Below, in pieces: positions 6,132-14,892 of a DNA stretch of 64,000 nt. The position numbers were made by a program, and so were the translations under genes. The first letter of the stretch is position 1. Each line of letters starts with the position of its first letter. The DNA comes from an uncultured Prevotellaceae bacterium. GTDB taxonomy: Bacteria > Bacteroidota > Bacteroidia > Bacteroidales > Bacteroidaceae. Location of the stretch: the NCBI GenBank assembly GCA_900318115.1, contig ONJJ01000010.1:22895-86894 (forward strand), in the 5' to 3' direction. The notes under the pieces were generated by a model. It saw nothing but the letters and a program-made list of their open reading frames with translations. It made no database searches and was not told where the DNA came from.

Positions 6132-7649
6132 TTACTTTTTCTTGGGAGCGGCTTTCTTAGCGGGTGCCTTTGGAGCAGCTTCCTTTTTGGTGGCTTCCTT
6201 CTTGGCGGGTGCCTTTGGAGCAGTTTCCTTCTTGGTGGCTTCCTTCTTGGCAGGTGCCTTGGAAGCAGCTTCCTTCTTGGCCGGAGCAGCTTTCTTGGCC
6301 GGTGCTTTCTTTGCGGGAGCGGCTTCCTTCTTCTCTTCTTCCTTCTCGGTGGACTCGAACTTGGAGAGGCGGGCCTGCAGGCGTGCGATTTCGGCGTCCT
6401 TGACCGTGATTTCGTCGGCCTGGTTGCGGATGGTGGTCAGCAGGGCGTTGAGCTCGTCGTTCTCGATGTCGAGGGGATAGAGGGCATTGACGCGGTTGAT
6501 GAAGTCACCAAGGATGTTCATGTAGTTGGTGAAGGCATCGTAGGGGCTGTCGTAGATACCGCGATAGAAGCCTACGCCCATGTTCTTGGTGGTCATGAAG
6601 CGGAAGTTATTGGAGGCTTGGATGCGGTCCCAGTCCTGGGTGATGCGGCGGTCCTTGCAGATGAGCACGCGCTCGGCCACGCTGTAGAGCTTGTTGAATG
6701 CTTCGCGCTGCATGACGTTGCCGAGCCAGCAGCTGGTGTCGCGCTCCTCGTCGTTCCAGCTCATGGGGTAGGGCACTTCGAGGGGTGCCACGGATTTGGA
6801 CTTGGCGATGATCTCGGAGGGGGTGGCGAAGGTGATGCCACGGTCCTTGGCCACGGCGGGCAGAGCCTTGATGAACTCGAGGATGTTGCTGCTCAGGGGC
6901 TGGTAGATGCCGAGTGCGCAGAGTTCCATGAAGATGTTGATGACCTTCTCTGCCTCGGGGAGCTGTGCAATCCAGTCCATGTAGGTGTCGGCGAAGAGGG
7001 GGTACTCGTTCCACGAGGAGTCGTTGAAGCGCAGGGAGATGTCATCGGAGAGCTTGTAGTCGCGCAGCAGGAGTTTGAGGTTGGGGTTGTGGGCGCAGCT
7101 GTAGACGAAGTGGGGTGACTTCCATCCGAGGACGTGCTTGGCGCCTTCGGCAATCATGCCCTTGTAGCCCATGTCTGCCACGAGTCCGCCGATGTCGTCG
7201 CTGTAGATGAGGGAGCTGTTGCGCAGCACGGTGGGTTTCTTGCCGAAGAGTTCCTTCATCTTCTTGGCCTGGCGAGCTACTTCGTCGCGGAAGACGTCCT
7301 CGTTGGCCAGCGAGCTGAGGCCGTGGCTGTAGGGCTCGGCAAGGAACTCCACGCAGCCAGTCTCGTTGAGTTCCTGCAGGAGTTCGATGACCTCGGGAGC
7401 GTACTGCTCCAGGAGTTCGAGGGCGCAGCCGCTGATGGAGAAGGCCACCTTGAAGGCTTTGCCGTAGGTCTTGGCCATCTCGATGAAGGTGCGGATGGCG
7501 GGGATGTAGGAACGCTCAGCGGTCTCGGTGATGCCGCGCTCGTTCTCGTAATCGTCGAAGTAGTAGTGATCCTTGCCGATCTCGAAGAAGCGGTAACGCT
7601 TGAGATGGACGTTCTGGTGGATCTCGAAGTATAAGCAAATTGTTTTCAT
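6132..7649 (-). CDS. GH57-family alpha-amylase/glycogen-acting enzyme with Lys/Ala-rich tail
   Basis: 505 residues. The N-terminus MKTICLYFEIHQNVHLKRYRF carries the HQ-containing first GH57 block, and CVEFLAEPYSHGLSSLANE fits the second block. GH57 enzymes cleave or rearrange alpha-1,4 glucans by a retaining mechanism on a seven-stranded barrel. It lies downstream of a GT4 glycosyltransferase and a debranching enzyme on the same strand, so it probably acts in the cytoplasm on glycogen. A predicted coiled coil (~410-436, VKDAEIARLQARLSKF) precedes a low-complexity tail (433-505) of AAPAKK/ATKKE/KAPAKK motifs with a 15-residue repeat, resembling histone-H1-like tails. The tail is atypical for GH57 and could bind polyanions or the nucleoid. 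Confidence 0.85.
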   Translation of the reverse strand: MKTICLYFEIHQNVHLKRYRFFEIGKDHYYFDDYENERGITETAERSYIPAIRTFIEMAKTYGKAFKVAFSISGCALELLEQYAPEVIELLQELNETGCVEFLAEPYSHGLSSLANEDVFRDEVARQAKKMKELFGKKPTVLRNSSLIYSDDIGGLVADMGYKGMIAEGAKHVLGWKSPHFVYSCAHNPNLKLLLRDYKLSDDISLRFNDSSWNEYPLFADTYMDWIAQLPEAEKVINIFMELCALGIYQPLSSNILEFIKALPAVAKDRGITFATPSEIIAKSKSVAPLEVPYPMSWNDEERDTSCWLGNVMQREAFNKLYSVAERVLICKDRRITQDWDRIQASNNFRFMTTKNMGVGFYRGIYDSPYDAFTNYMNILGDFINRVNALYPLDIENDELNALLTTIRNQADEITVKDAEIARLQARLSKFESTEKEEEKKEAAPAKKAPAKKAAPAKKEAASKAPAKKEATKKETAPKAPAKKEATKKEAAPKAPAKKAAPKKK

Positions 7650-7673
7650 ATTATGAAGACCCGCCCCCTGATT

Positions 7674-7690
7674 CCTCCTGACAAGGGAGG
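7674..7690. repeat. Short palindrome between GH57 and GT4 genes
   Basis: CCTCC (7674-7678) pairs with GGAGG (7686-7690). It belongs to the CTCCCT/AGGGAG palindrome group scattered through the window and lies 25 bases upstream of the GH57 start. Confidence 0.5.
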
Positions 7691-7791
7691 GGAACGGCTG
7701 GCGCGTAGAGGGCTTATAGGGTCATTGTTTTAATAGTTAAAATCTTGTAGTCTTGTAGTATATGAATGTAATTCCATCCCCGCAGGTTCTT

Positions 7792-7850
7792 CCCTCCCTA
7801 TGGGAGGGTTCTCGAAGTGTCGAGCGTCCCTTTGGGCCGAGCGGGGGTTG
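7792..7850. repeat. Palindromic repeat cluster downstream of the GT4 gene
   Basis: CCCTCCC (7792-7798) and GGGAGGG (7802-7808) form a perfect stem with a 3-base loop. It is followed by CTCGA/TCGAG (7811-7824), and then by a CCCTTTGGGCCGAGCG stretch that recurs in reverse inside the adenylation gene near 40270. It probably forms RNA hairpins between the GT4 and GH57 genes. Confidence 0.65.
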
Positions 7851-7856
7851 GGTCTG

Positions 7857-9134
7857 TTAGTACCTCTCTAAGCACTGGTCGTAGAGTTTGCGTATGCGCT
7901 CTCCGACCTTCTCCCAGGTGATGCCATCGACTTCCTTTTTACCCTCGACCTGGAGGTATTCGTGGAGGGAGGCGTTGGTGCAGAGGGAGTACATGGCATC
8001 AGCCATGGCATCGATGTCCCAGTAGTCGGTCTTGATGCACTTGTCGAGGATCTCGGCGCAGCCGCTCTGCTTGGAGATGATGCTGGGCACGCCACTTTGC
8101 ATGGCTTCGAGGGGTGAGATGCCGAAGGGCTCGGAGACGGAGGGCATGACATAGACATCGCTGTCGCGGAAGATCTCGAAGACCTGCTTGCCCTTCATGA
8201 AGCCGGGGAAATGGCAACGGTCGGCGATGCCGTAGGCGGCAGCCATGTCAATCATGGCGTTCATCATGTCGCCGGAGCCTGCGAAGCAGAAGCGCACGTT
8301 CTGGGTGCGTTCGAGCACGCGCTTGGCGGCCTCGATGAAGTACTCGGGACCTTTCTGCATGGTGATGCGGCCGAGGAAGGTGACGACTTTCTCCTTGCGG
8401 TCTTTGTAGGGCAGGCGCTGGTCCACGATCTCCTGCAACTCGGGAGCGAGGGGATAGACGGCGTTGTGCATGGCGAAGCACTTGGCGGGGTCCTGACCGT
8501 AGTGGTTGATGACGGTCTGGCGCGTGAGCTCAGAGACGCACATGATGCAATCGGCGTTGTCCATGCCATTGCGCTCGATGCCGTAAACGGTGGGGTTGAC
8601 GTTGCCGCGGGAACGGTCGAAGTCGGTGGCGTGGACGTGGATGACGAGTGGACGGCCGCTGACCTGCTTGGCGTGGATGCCGGCGGGGTAGGTGAGCCAG
8701 TCGTGGGCGTGAATGATGTCGAACTGCTCCGTGCGAGCCACGACGCCGGCGATGATGGAGTAGTTGTTGATTTCCTCGGTGAGGTTCTTGGGATAGCCAC
8801 CTGCAAACTCCATGCAGCCGAGGTCATTGACGTGCATGTAGTTGAAGTCTGCGTAGAGGTGGTCGCGGTAACGATAGTAGTCATCGGGCGACATGATGTT
8901 GCCGATGCGCTGCTGGACGTAGTCGTAGTTGACGTCGCGCCAGGCGATGGGCACACAGTTCATGCCGATGATCTTGGCAGCAGAGCGGTCCTCGTCGCCG
9001 AAGGGGCGAGGCAGGCACAGCAGGGTCTCGATGTCGCCCTGGGCCTTCAGACCTTGTGAGATGCCGTAGTTAGCGGTGGCGAGTCCGCCAAATACATGAG
9101 GAGGATACTCCCATCCGAACATTAATACTTTCAT
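7857..9134 (-). CDS. GT4-family glycosyltransferase (glycogen synthase-like)
   Basis: 425 residues with a GT-B fold. The N-terminal glycine-rich block MFGWEYPPHVFGGLATA binds the acceptor side, and HAHDWLT lies at 142-148. The C-terminal donor domain has VVTFLGRITMQKGPEYF (~250-266) and the E-x7-E pair in SEPFGISPLEA (335 and 343). In Bacteroidales this gene sits next to GH57 and a debranching enzyme, and it is thought to elongate alpha-1,4 glucan from a nucleotide-glucose donor. It is the middle gene of the minus-strand trio, 156 bases after the debranching gene and 207 bases before GH57, with small hairpin repeats in both gaps. Substrate is inferred from context. Confidence 0.85.
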   Translation of the reverse strand: MKVLMFGWEYPPHVFGGLATANYGISQGLKAQGDIETLLCLPRPFGDEDRSAAKIIGMNCVPIAWRDVNYDYVQQRIGNIMSPDDYYRYRDHLYADFNYMHVNDLGCMEFAGGYPKNLTEEINNYSIIAGVVARTEQFDIIHAHDWLTYPAGIHAKQVSGRPLVIHVHATDFDRSRGNVNPTVYGIERNGMDNADCIMCVSELTRQTVINHYGQDPAKCFAMHNAVYPLAPELQEIVDQRLPYKDRKEKVVTFLGRITMQKGPEYFIEAAKRVLERTQNVRFCFAGSGDMMNAMIDMAAAYGIADRCHFPGFMKGKQVFEIFRDSDVYVMPSVSEPFGISPLEAMQSGVPSIISKQSGCAEILDKCIKTDYWDIDAMADAMYSLCTNASLHEYLQVEGKKEVDGITWEKVGERIRKLYDQCLERY

Positions 9135-9162
9135 AAAGCTATTATAGAACCAGACTCCCTCG

Positions 9163-9180
9163 GCTCCCGATAAAGGGAGC
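9163..9180. repeat. Palindrome between debranching and GT4 genes
   Basis: GCTCCC (9163-9168) and GGGAGC (9175-9180) form a perfect stem with a 6-base loop. A weaker CTCCCTAAGGAGGG stretch follows near 9266-9279. Both belong to the dispersed CTCCCT palindrome group. Confidence 0.6.
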
Positions 9181-9290
9181 GCAGTATGCTGTTGAGAGGT
9201 CGTTATCTGGTTGTCATTGTTAAGAGATGGATGATTCTTTAAATACTTGGAGTCTATTGCTTTCTCCCTAAGGAGGGCGTGGAGGGCCTT

Positions 9291-11234
9291 CTATTCCATA
9301 TTGTACTTGTCCAGAAGCTTGACGACGCGCATGATTTCTGCCACGTTCATGGCGAAGGACATGGCTCCGCGTCCGTGGAAGGGCGGGTTGCCGTCGAAGA
9401 CTTCAGGTAGTGTGCCGATGCAGTGGTAGAAGAGTTCTTCCTCGTAGCCCACGAGCTGGCGCTCGACGAAGCTGACGCGGGAGTATCCGAACACCTTCAG
9501 GCAGGCCTCGAGGTAGAATCCAGCGAGCCAGGGCCAGGCGGTGCCCATGTGGTAGGCGTAGTCTCGCTGTACCTGCGGACCGACGTACATGGGGTTGTAG
9601 CCGCCGCTCTTGGGGGAGAGGGTGCGCAGGCCCTTGGGGGTCAACAGTTCCTTGGTGCACATATCGAGCACGCCTTTCTTCTGCTTGGCGTCGAGCGGGG
9701 AATAGTCGAAGGCGCAGGCGAAAATCATATTCGGACGCACGCTCCAGTCTATCATAGTGCCATCGACGTAGTCGAGAAGGTAGCCGTAGTCGTTGAGGAA
9801 GGTCTCGACGAAACTCTTCTTGGTCTTCTCGGCCTGCTGTTCCAGGGGCTCGGCCTCGGCAGTATCGTTCATAGCGCGGCATACGCTGGCACTGAACATG
9901 AGGGCGTTGTACCAGAGGGCATTGAACTCCACGATGTATCCGGAACGGGGTACGATGGGACGTCCGTTCTGGCTGCTGTTCATCCAAGTGACGGCCTTGT
10001 CGCGCCCGTTGGCATAGACGAGTCCGTTGTCGTGAACGTAGAAGTTGCCGTGCTTGCCGGATTGGAGGAAGTTCATGATGTCGCGCAGGAGCTGGCCGTA
10101 CTTCTGAATGCCTTTCTCCATACCGACGAACTTGCAGTACTGCTGGATGCACCAGACGGCCCAAAGGAGAATGTCGGGGTGCTCCATCTCATAGATGCGC
10201 ACGCTGAGTGGCTTGCCGTCGATAAACTCGCGGATACCTTTCTCTGCGGTCTTCATCACGCGCTCGAAGTGCTCCACTTCGTTGTTGGTCAGCGTCAGGC
10301 CGGGAAGACTGATGAACATATCGCGGGCACGACACTTGAACCATGGGTAGCCGGCGAGCACGTAGGTCTCGCCCTCGCGGTAGTTCAGGAACTGATGGGC
10401 GCTGTTGACAAGGCAGTGGTAGAAGTTGTCGCGAGGCGTGCGGATATTGACTTCGTAGTCGGCCAGTTCTTTGAGCTTGGCGGGGTTGCACTCCTTGGTG
10501 CCGGCGGCGAAGACAACGCTCTCGCCCTTCTTGATGTCGAACTCGAAGTAGCCGGGAACGTAGAGGTCCTCGTTGGAGGCGTAGCCGCGCTCTGTCTCCT
10601 TGGGATAATCCACACCGCGATACCAGTCGGGGCGGAACACCCACTCGGATTTCTTGTTGAGCTGCATGAAGAGTTCGGGATAGCCGGGGTACATGCAGGT
10701 CTTGATGCCATTCTTCACCTCCTGATAGTCGCGGTTGGCGCGAGGGTTCTCATGGGTGAATTCGCGCACGCTTCGGAAGGCCAGCCAGGGTTGCAGACGC
10801 AGCGTCGTCTTGCTGTGGGCGTCGAGCAGGGTGTAGCGCACAAGGACGCGGTCCTCGAAGTGCTGGAACATCAGCTCACGCTTCAAGATGACGCCGCCGA
10901 CGCGATAGATGGTCGTGGGCACTTGCTGGCAGTCGTACTCGCGGATGTACTTGTGGCCGCGAGGACTGAAGTTGTCGCCCTGATACTTGTGGAGGCCGAG
11001 ATTGAATTCGGCGCCGTGCTGGATGACAGTGCAGTCGAGCGAGGAGAGGAGGACGTGGTTCTCATCGTCCAGCTCGGGCACTGGCACCACGAGCATACCG
11101 TGGTACTTGCGCGTGTTGCAATCAAGGATTGTTGAGCACGAGTAAGCACCGGAGCGGTTAGAACGCAGCACCTCTTTCTTCAGAGCTTCCTCCAGATTGG
11201 TCATCAGGGTCTTGTCAAACTGTAAATAGCTCAT
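9291..11234 (-). CDS. Amylo-alpha-1,6-glucosidase (glycogen debranching enzyme)
   Basis: 647 residues. The N-terminal half (~20-240, SNRSGAYSCSTILDCNTRKYHGMLV) matches the archaeal/bacterial GDE N-terminal domain. The C-terminal half is an alpha/alpha barrel (GH133 type: CRARDMFISLPGLTL, YVHDNGLVYANGRDKAVTWM, GTAWPWLAGFYLEAC). The enzyme hydrolyses alpha-1,6 branch points of glycogen in the cytoplasm. It is the first gene of the three-gene glycogen cluster, preceded by a -7 promoter element at 11298-11305, and transcribed divergently from the Crp/Fnr-like regulator at 11420. Confidence 0.9.
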   Translation of the reverse strand: MSYLQFDKTLMTNLEEALKKEVLRSNRSGAYSCSTILDCNTRKYHGMLVVPVPELDDENHVLLSSLDCTVIQHGAEFNLGLHKYQGDNFSPRGHKYIREYDCQQVPTTIYRVGGVILKRELMFQHFEDRVLVRYTLLDAHSKTTLRLQPWLAFRSVREFTHENPRANRDYQEVKNGIKTCMYPGYPELFMQLNKKSEWVFRPDWYRGVDYPKETERGYASNEDLYVPGYFEFDIKKGESVVFAAGTKECNPAKLKELADYEVNIRTPRDNFYHCLVNSAHQFLNYREGETYVLAGYPWFKCRARDMFISLPGLTLTNNEVEHFERVMKTAEKGIREFIDGKPLSVRIYEMEHPDILLWAVWCIQQYCKFVGMEKGIQKYGQLLRDIMNFLQSGKHGNFYVHDNGLVYANGRDKAVTWMNSSQNGRPIVPRSGYIVEFNALWYNALMFSASVCRAMNDTAEAEPLEQQAEKTKKSFVETFLNDYGYLLDYVDGTMIDWSVRPNMIFACAFDYSPLDAKQKKGVLDMCTKELLTPKGLRTLSPKSGGYNPMYVGPQVQRDYAYHMGTAWPWLAGFYLEACLKVFGYSRVSFVERQLVGYEEELFYHCIGTLPEVFDGNPPFHGRGAMSFAMNVAEIMRVVKLLDKYNME

Positions 11235-11297
11235 AAGTTGTTTATGTTAGGTATGATTTTTAGTGCCAAAAAGGGCGAATTTTGCTTTAAGCGTCCC

Positions 11298-11305
11298 CAA
11301 ATATA
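11298..11305 (-). promoter_or_regulatory. Promoter -7 element of the glycogen operon
   Basis: TATATTTG on the minus strand, 63 bases before the debranching-enzyme ATG. No convincing -33 TTTG at ~20 bases was found. It lies between divergent genes, about 75 bases from the regulator's promoter. Confidence 0.55.
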
Positions 11306-11356
11306 GCAAATAATCGGCACCCGCTAAAATTTTTTCGAAGAAAAGTTGCTCCTTAG

Positions 11357-11388
11357 TTTGTCAAAACGAAAACATTTGTGTATTTTTG
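11357..11388 (+). promoter_or_regulatory. Promoter of the Crp/Fnr-family regulator
   Basis: TTTG at 11357-11360 and TATTTTTG at 11381-11388 are separated by exactly 20 bases, the preferred Bacteroidetes sigma-AB spacing. This gives a leader of roughly 25-30 bases. Confidence 0.75.
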
Positions 11389-11419
11389 TGCCGTAAAACA
11401 TAATAATACCCCTTTTCAA

Positions 11420-12121
11420 ATGGCAAGAAAGGCACTAAACATCGTTAATGTGCTCCCCAAACTCGCAGCGATAACAGATTTGCTGACGGAGCAGGAGAAA
11501 GAAACGCTGCTCCAGCAGTCGAATATTCAACTCTATCGGAAGAATGAAGTCATCTATTCCGAGGGTGAGGTGCCACATTACCTCTTTTGTCTGATTTCTG
11601 GAAAGGTGAAGATATACAAGGAGGGTGTGGGCGGACGCGCCCAGATTGTGCGTGTGGTGAAGCCGGTGGAATATTTCGGTTATCGTGCTGCCTTCGCGGG
11701 TGAGGATTATGTGACAAGTGCTGCGGCCTTCGAACCGACAACCATCGTGCGATGTCCCGTGAAGACGGTGACCGCTTTGCTGCAGCAGAATGCCCGACTG
11801 GGATGGTTCTTCATCCAGCGGCTCTCGGCCAACCTGGGACAGGCGGACGAGCGTACAGTGAGCCTCACGCAGAAGCACATCCGCGGTCGACTGGCGGAAT
11901 CGCTACTGTTCCTGAAGCAGAACTACGGAGTGGAGGAGGACGGAAGCACGCTGAGCATCTACCTCAGCCGCGAAGACCTGGCCAACTTGTCAAATATGAC
12001 AACATCAAATGCCATCCGCACACTCTCTATGTTCGCCGCAGAACGTATTGTGGCCATCGACGGACGTAAGATTAAAATCATGGACGAGGTCAAGCTGCAA
12101 AAGATAAGTAGGATAGGGTAG
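11420..12121 (+). CDS. Crp/Fnr-family transcriptional regulator
   Basis: 233 residues from ATG 11420; an upstream GTG frame would start before the promoter's -7 box, so the ATG is preferred. Residues ~15-130 form a cyclic-nucleotide-binding-like barrel (YRKNEVIYSEGEVPHYLFCL, ISGKVKIYKEG), and ~155-220 a winged helix (LSREDLANLSNMTTSNAIRTLSMF). Cysteine spacing of FNR-type iron-sulfur sensors is absent and the phosphate-binding cassette of true Crp is not obvious, so the effector is unknown. It is divergent from the glycogen operon, which makes that operon a plausible target. A strong terminator follows at 12169-12193. Confidence 0.88.
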   Translation: MARKALNIVNVLPKLAAITDLLTEQEKETLLQQSNIQLYRKNEVIYSEGEVPHYLFCLISGKVKIYKEGVGGRAQIVRVVKPVEYFGYRAAFAGEDYVTSAAAFEPTTIVRCPVKTVTALLQQNARLGWFFIQRLSANLGQADERTVSLTQKHIRGRLAESLLFLKQNYGVEEDGSTLSIYLSREDLANLSNMTTSNAIRTLSMFAAERIVAIDGRKIKIMDEVKLQKISRIG

Positions 12122-12168
12122 AGCAGGAACGTTGTGAGTCGGGGGAACAAGGAAAGTGAATAAAAAAG

Positions 12169-12193
12169 AATAGCTGCCTTTTGGGCAGCTATT
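12169..12193. terminator. Bidirectional terminator between regulator and tRNA cluster
   Basis: AATAGCTGCC (12169-12178) pairs with GGCAGCTATT (12184-12193) around TTTTG. It is flanked by an A-run on the left and TTCTTTTT on the right, so it can end the plus-strand regulator transcript and the minus-strand tRNA transcript. Confidence 0.88.
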
Positions 12194-12226
12194 TCTTTTT
12201 CGTCATTGTATTCTGAACATTGTTAG

Positions 12227-12310
12227 TGAAGAGGAGGAGACTCGAACTCCCACGACATAATCGTCACTACCCCCTCAAAGTAGCGCGTCTACCAATTCCG
12301 CCACCTCTCC
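12227..12310 (-). tRNA. tRNA-Leu (GAG)
   Basis: 84 bases folding as a class II tRNA. The acceptor GGAGAGG pairs with CCTCTTC (one G-T). The anticodon loop TTGAGGG on stem CTACT/GGTAG gives GAG. A variable arm (GACGATTATGTCGT) and a T-loop TTCGAGT are present. The discriminator is A and no CCA is encoded. It is the last of three tRNA genes read from one promoter. Confidence 0.95.
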
Positions 12311-12341
12311 ATGCTTGAGGTTTCAAGACTCAGCTTCTCAG

Positions 12342-12422
12342 TGCCCAGAACAGGACTCGAACCTGCACGTCTCTCAACACTCGCACCTGAAACGAGCGCG
12401 TCTACCATTCCGCCACCTGGGC
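12342..12422 (-). tRNA. tRNA-Leu (CAG)
   Basis: 81 bases. The acceptor GCCCAGG pairs with TCTGGGC. The anticodon stem CTCGT/GCGAG carries loop TTCAGGT, giving CAG. It has a short class II variable arm (GTTGAGAGAC) and T-arm GCAGG-TTCGAGT-CCTGT. CCA is not encoded. Confidence 0.95.
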
Positions 12423-12472
12423 ATTGCAGTAGAGACCGCTGTGGTCTTTCACTCTCTTTATTGTTTCATTTG

Positions 12473-12545
<73 letters not shown>

Positions 12546-12601
12546 ATGAAACGTTGTTCAGAATTTCAATGAACTTGTGCAACCTTTCCTGATTGCGGGT
12601 G

Positions 12602-12633
12602 CAAATATAGATGTTTTTCTTGAATTGACCAAA
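12602..12633 (-). promoter_or_regulatory. Promoter of the Gly-Leu-Leu tRNA operon
   Basis: On the minus strand TTTG (12630-12633) and TATATTTG (12602-12609) are spaced by 20 bases, a textbook Bacteroidetes promoter. Confidence 0.8.
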
Positions 12634-12682
12634 GGTTTGGAGCTTTTTTTTCGAAAAAAGAGCCTTTTTTCGCAAAAAGGGG

Positions 12683-13825
12683 TCAATCCATACGGTTTTT
12701 GTAGTCTTCATAGGTGTATTCGCGCAGTATTTCGCGTGTGCCGTCGAGGCGCTCCAGAACGATGCTGGGGTGGTGGACGCCATTGAAGGTGGTGGTCTTG
12801 ACGGTGGTGTAGTGGATCATGTCCTCAAAGATAATCTCGTCGCCTACGGCTAAGGGATGCGGAAATAACCATGTGCCCATGAAGTCGCCTGAAAGGCACG
12901 AGTTGCCGCCAAGGCGATAGGGGAAGGAAGAGAGGGAGGTGCCTGGCGTGGGGGTGGATTCATCTATGAGTTGAGCACCGCGGACGACGGGGTGGTAGGG
13001 CATTTCCAGGCAGTCTGGCATGTGACAAGTGAAGCTGACGTCGAGAATGGCGGTGCGGATGCCATGGTTCTCCACGATATCAACTACACTGGCCACCAAG
13101 GGACCTGTCTGCCAGGCAAAGGCACTGCCGGGCTCCAGGATCATATGCAAATGGGGCCAGCGGGCGTGGAAGTCTCGCAGGGTCTGGATGAGGAGCTCTA
13201 CGTTGTAATCCTTGCGCGTCATGAGGTGGCCGCCGCCGAAATTGATCCACTTCAGGCGGGAGAACCAGGGGGAGAACTTATCTATAATATGTACGAGCGT
13301 GCGCGCGAATGTTTCGGCGGAACTCTCGCAATGGCAGTGGATATGAAATCCTTCGATGTCGCAGGGAAACTCCTCGGGAGAGGGCAGGTCCTCGGCCAAA
13401 ACACCGAAGCGGGAGCCGGGGGCACAGGGGTTGTATAGCTCAGTCTCAATTTCGCTGTACTCGGGGTTTACTCGGAGGCCAAAGGACACGGATTCTCCTC
13501 TAGTTCTGAATCTCCTGTATTGCGACAAGGAGTTGAATGTGATATGCGAGGAGCAACGGAGGATGGTGGGAAAGTCATACTCCGTGTAGGCTGGGCTGTA
13601 GGTGTGGGCGGGCGAACCGAATTCCTCCATGGCCAGTCGTGCTTCATCAGCGCTGGAGGCGGTGGTGTGCTGAATATACTCTCGGAAGATGGGGAACGTC
13701 TTCCACAGCGCAAAGGCCTTGAAGGCCAGGATGATTTCGGCGCCGGATCGATCCGAAACGTCTTTAATGAGAGCGAGGTTGCGGCGCAAGAGCGATTCCT
13801 TGAGGAGATAGTATGGGGTTCGCAT
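12683..13825 (-). CDS. nspC: Carboxynorspermidine decarboxylase
   Basis: 380 residues from ATG 13825 (MRTPYYLLKESLLRRNLALI); an 11-residue longer frame is less likely. It is a group IV, alanine-racemase-fold PLP decarboxylase. The Schiff-base lysine is in ILAFKAFALWK (~K36), followed by TTASSADEARLAMEEFG and the glycine-rich phosphate site WINFGGGHLMTRKDYN; the second-subunit active-site segment is near CHMPDCLEMPYHP. It makes norspermidine or spermidine from the carboxylated precursor, completing the alternative polyamine route. The carboxynorspermidine synthase partner is not in this window. It lies downstream of the pfp-GH25-PCMD set on the same strand. Confidence 0.9.
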   Translation of the reverse strand: MRTPYYLLKESLLRRNLALIKDVSDRSGAEIILAFKAFALWKTFPIFREYIQHTTASSADEARLAMEEFGSPAHTYSPAYTEYDFPTILRCSSHITFNSLSQYRRFRTRGESVSFGLRVNPEYSEIETELYNPCAPGSRFGVLAEDLPSPEEFPCDIEGFHIHCHCESSAETFARTLVHIIDKFSPWFSRLKWINFGGGHLMTRKDYNVELLIQTLRDFHARWPHLHMILEPGSAFAWQTGPLVASVVDIVENHGIRTAILDVSFTCHMPDCLEMPYHPVVRGAQLIDESTPTPGTSLSSFPYRLGGNSCLSGDFMGTWLFPHPLAVGDEIIFEDMIHYTTVKTTTFNGVHHPSIVLERLDGTREILREYTYEDYKNRMD

Positions 13826-13929
13826 GGAGGTGGAAGTCGGTTGTGAAGGATAAAACAATGATAAGAATAAGGGCTCGAAGTATTGAAATCTCGAAGTGTC
13901 GGACTGTCACAATCTCATGATTGCGAAGG

Positions 13930-14892
13930 TCAATAGACGAACTTCACGTTGTCGAGCCAGAATGTGGTGCCGACGGCGCCCACGTAGGCCGTGCCGAAGC
14001 TGCTGGCAAACTGAAGGCAGAGGTGGGTGGGTGTCTCGTCTGGATTGCCCCAGGAAACTTCCTTGACGGGGACAATCTTGCCACGGCTGTTCATGGCATA
14101 CTTCAGGTTTTCGCCATCCTGTATGAGTCCCATGTGGGGTTGGAAGAAAGACTCCTTGGTTATGTCGCCGTAGTGGATTTCGAACTTGGCGCTGTTAACC
14201 CAGTCGGTGTTTTTATTAAAGCGGTGTATGATGGTGCCGATGCGGCTGGCGAAGAGGTTTCCTTCGGAGTCCTCCCAACGGCGCTGCAGCAGGAGAATCA
14301 TGCCTGGCATGTCTTTGCCGGGAATCGTCTTTACGCGGCTGAAACCTGTCCGGCGAATACGGTCGGGTTCGTCGGAGAGTCTGACTTTGTAGTCGAACTG
14401 AATGGCGCGGGGCTTGTCGGTAAACGGAATGCCGTAGTCGAGCTTGCCGAAGGGGTTGGAACTGGACGTGATGGGTTCTATCATCCTGCCGACGTAGATG
14501 GATCCTGCCGCCAGGACGTGGATGTTTACAAGTCCGAGTACTTTTACTCCCACAATGTGGCTTACGAGCTTGACACACTTGCCGTTGCCGCGCTGTTCGG
14601 GGTAAACGCTCACATTGGTTTTTACTACACCGGCCACCTTGGCCATAATGTTGCTGCTGGCCCAAGGAGAGCCGCCCTGGTTGACATAGGGCTTTTTGCC
14701 GTCCCAGGTGCCGGTGGGGCCGATTTCGTAAAGTGTTTGGGTGTTGCCGCCAATGATGGCACTCTCTTTGACATGGCGCGTAATCCATTGGTCGAAGTTG
14801 GAGTATTTCAGCTGTGTCTGGGCCAGGAGGGAGCCACAGAAAGGCAGGAGGAGTGCGAGGCATAGGAGACCTCGGAGGTTCGTGGATTTCAT
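13930..14892 (-). CDS. Secreted PCMD-domain protein (putative carbohydrate metabolism)
   Basis: 320 residues from ATG 14892, which gives a signal peptide (LRGLLCLALLLPFCGSLLAQ) and overlaps the upstream lysozyme stop by 4 bases. The body has the PCMD pattern: PFGKLDYGIPFTDKPRAIQF, FDYKVRLSD, then FEIHYGDITKESFF and a C-terminal AYVGAVGTTFWLDNVKFVY. These domains are lectin-like sandwiches frequent in surface polysaccharide systems of Bacteroidota. Its exact role is unknown. Translational coupling with the GH25 gene points to an envelope or cell-wall function. Confidence 0.78.
   Translation of the reverse strand: MKSTNLRGLLCLALLLPFCGSLLAQTQLKYSNFDQWITRHVKESAIIGGNTQTLYEIGPTGTWDGKKPYVNQGGSPWASSNIMAKVAGVVKTNVSVYPEQRGNGKCVKLVSHIVGVKVLGLVNIHVLAAGSIYVGRMIEPITSSSNPFGKLDYGIPFTDKPRAIQFDYKVRLSDEPDRIRRTGFSRVKTIPGKDMPGMILLLQRRWEDSEGNLFASRIGTIIHRFNKNTDWVNSAKFEIHYGDITKESFFQPHMGLIQDGENLKYAMNSRGKIVPVKEVSWGNPDETPTHLCLQFASSFGTAYVGAVGTTFWLDNVKFVY

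Noticed and set aside
12638-12672. Hairpin CGAAAAAAG/CTTTTTTCG as an nspC terminator
   Set aside because: The stem is almost all A-T and overlaps the tRNA promoter region; support is too weak.
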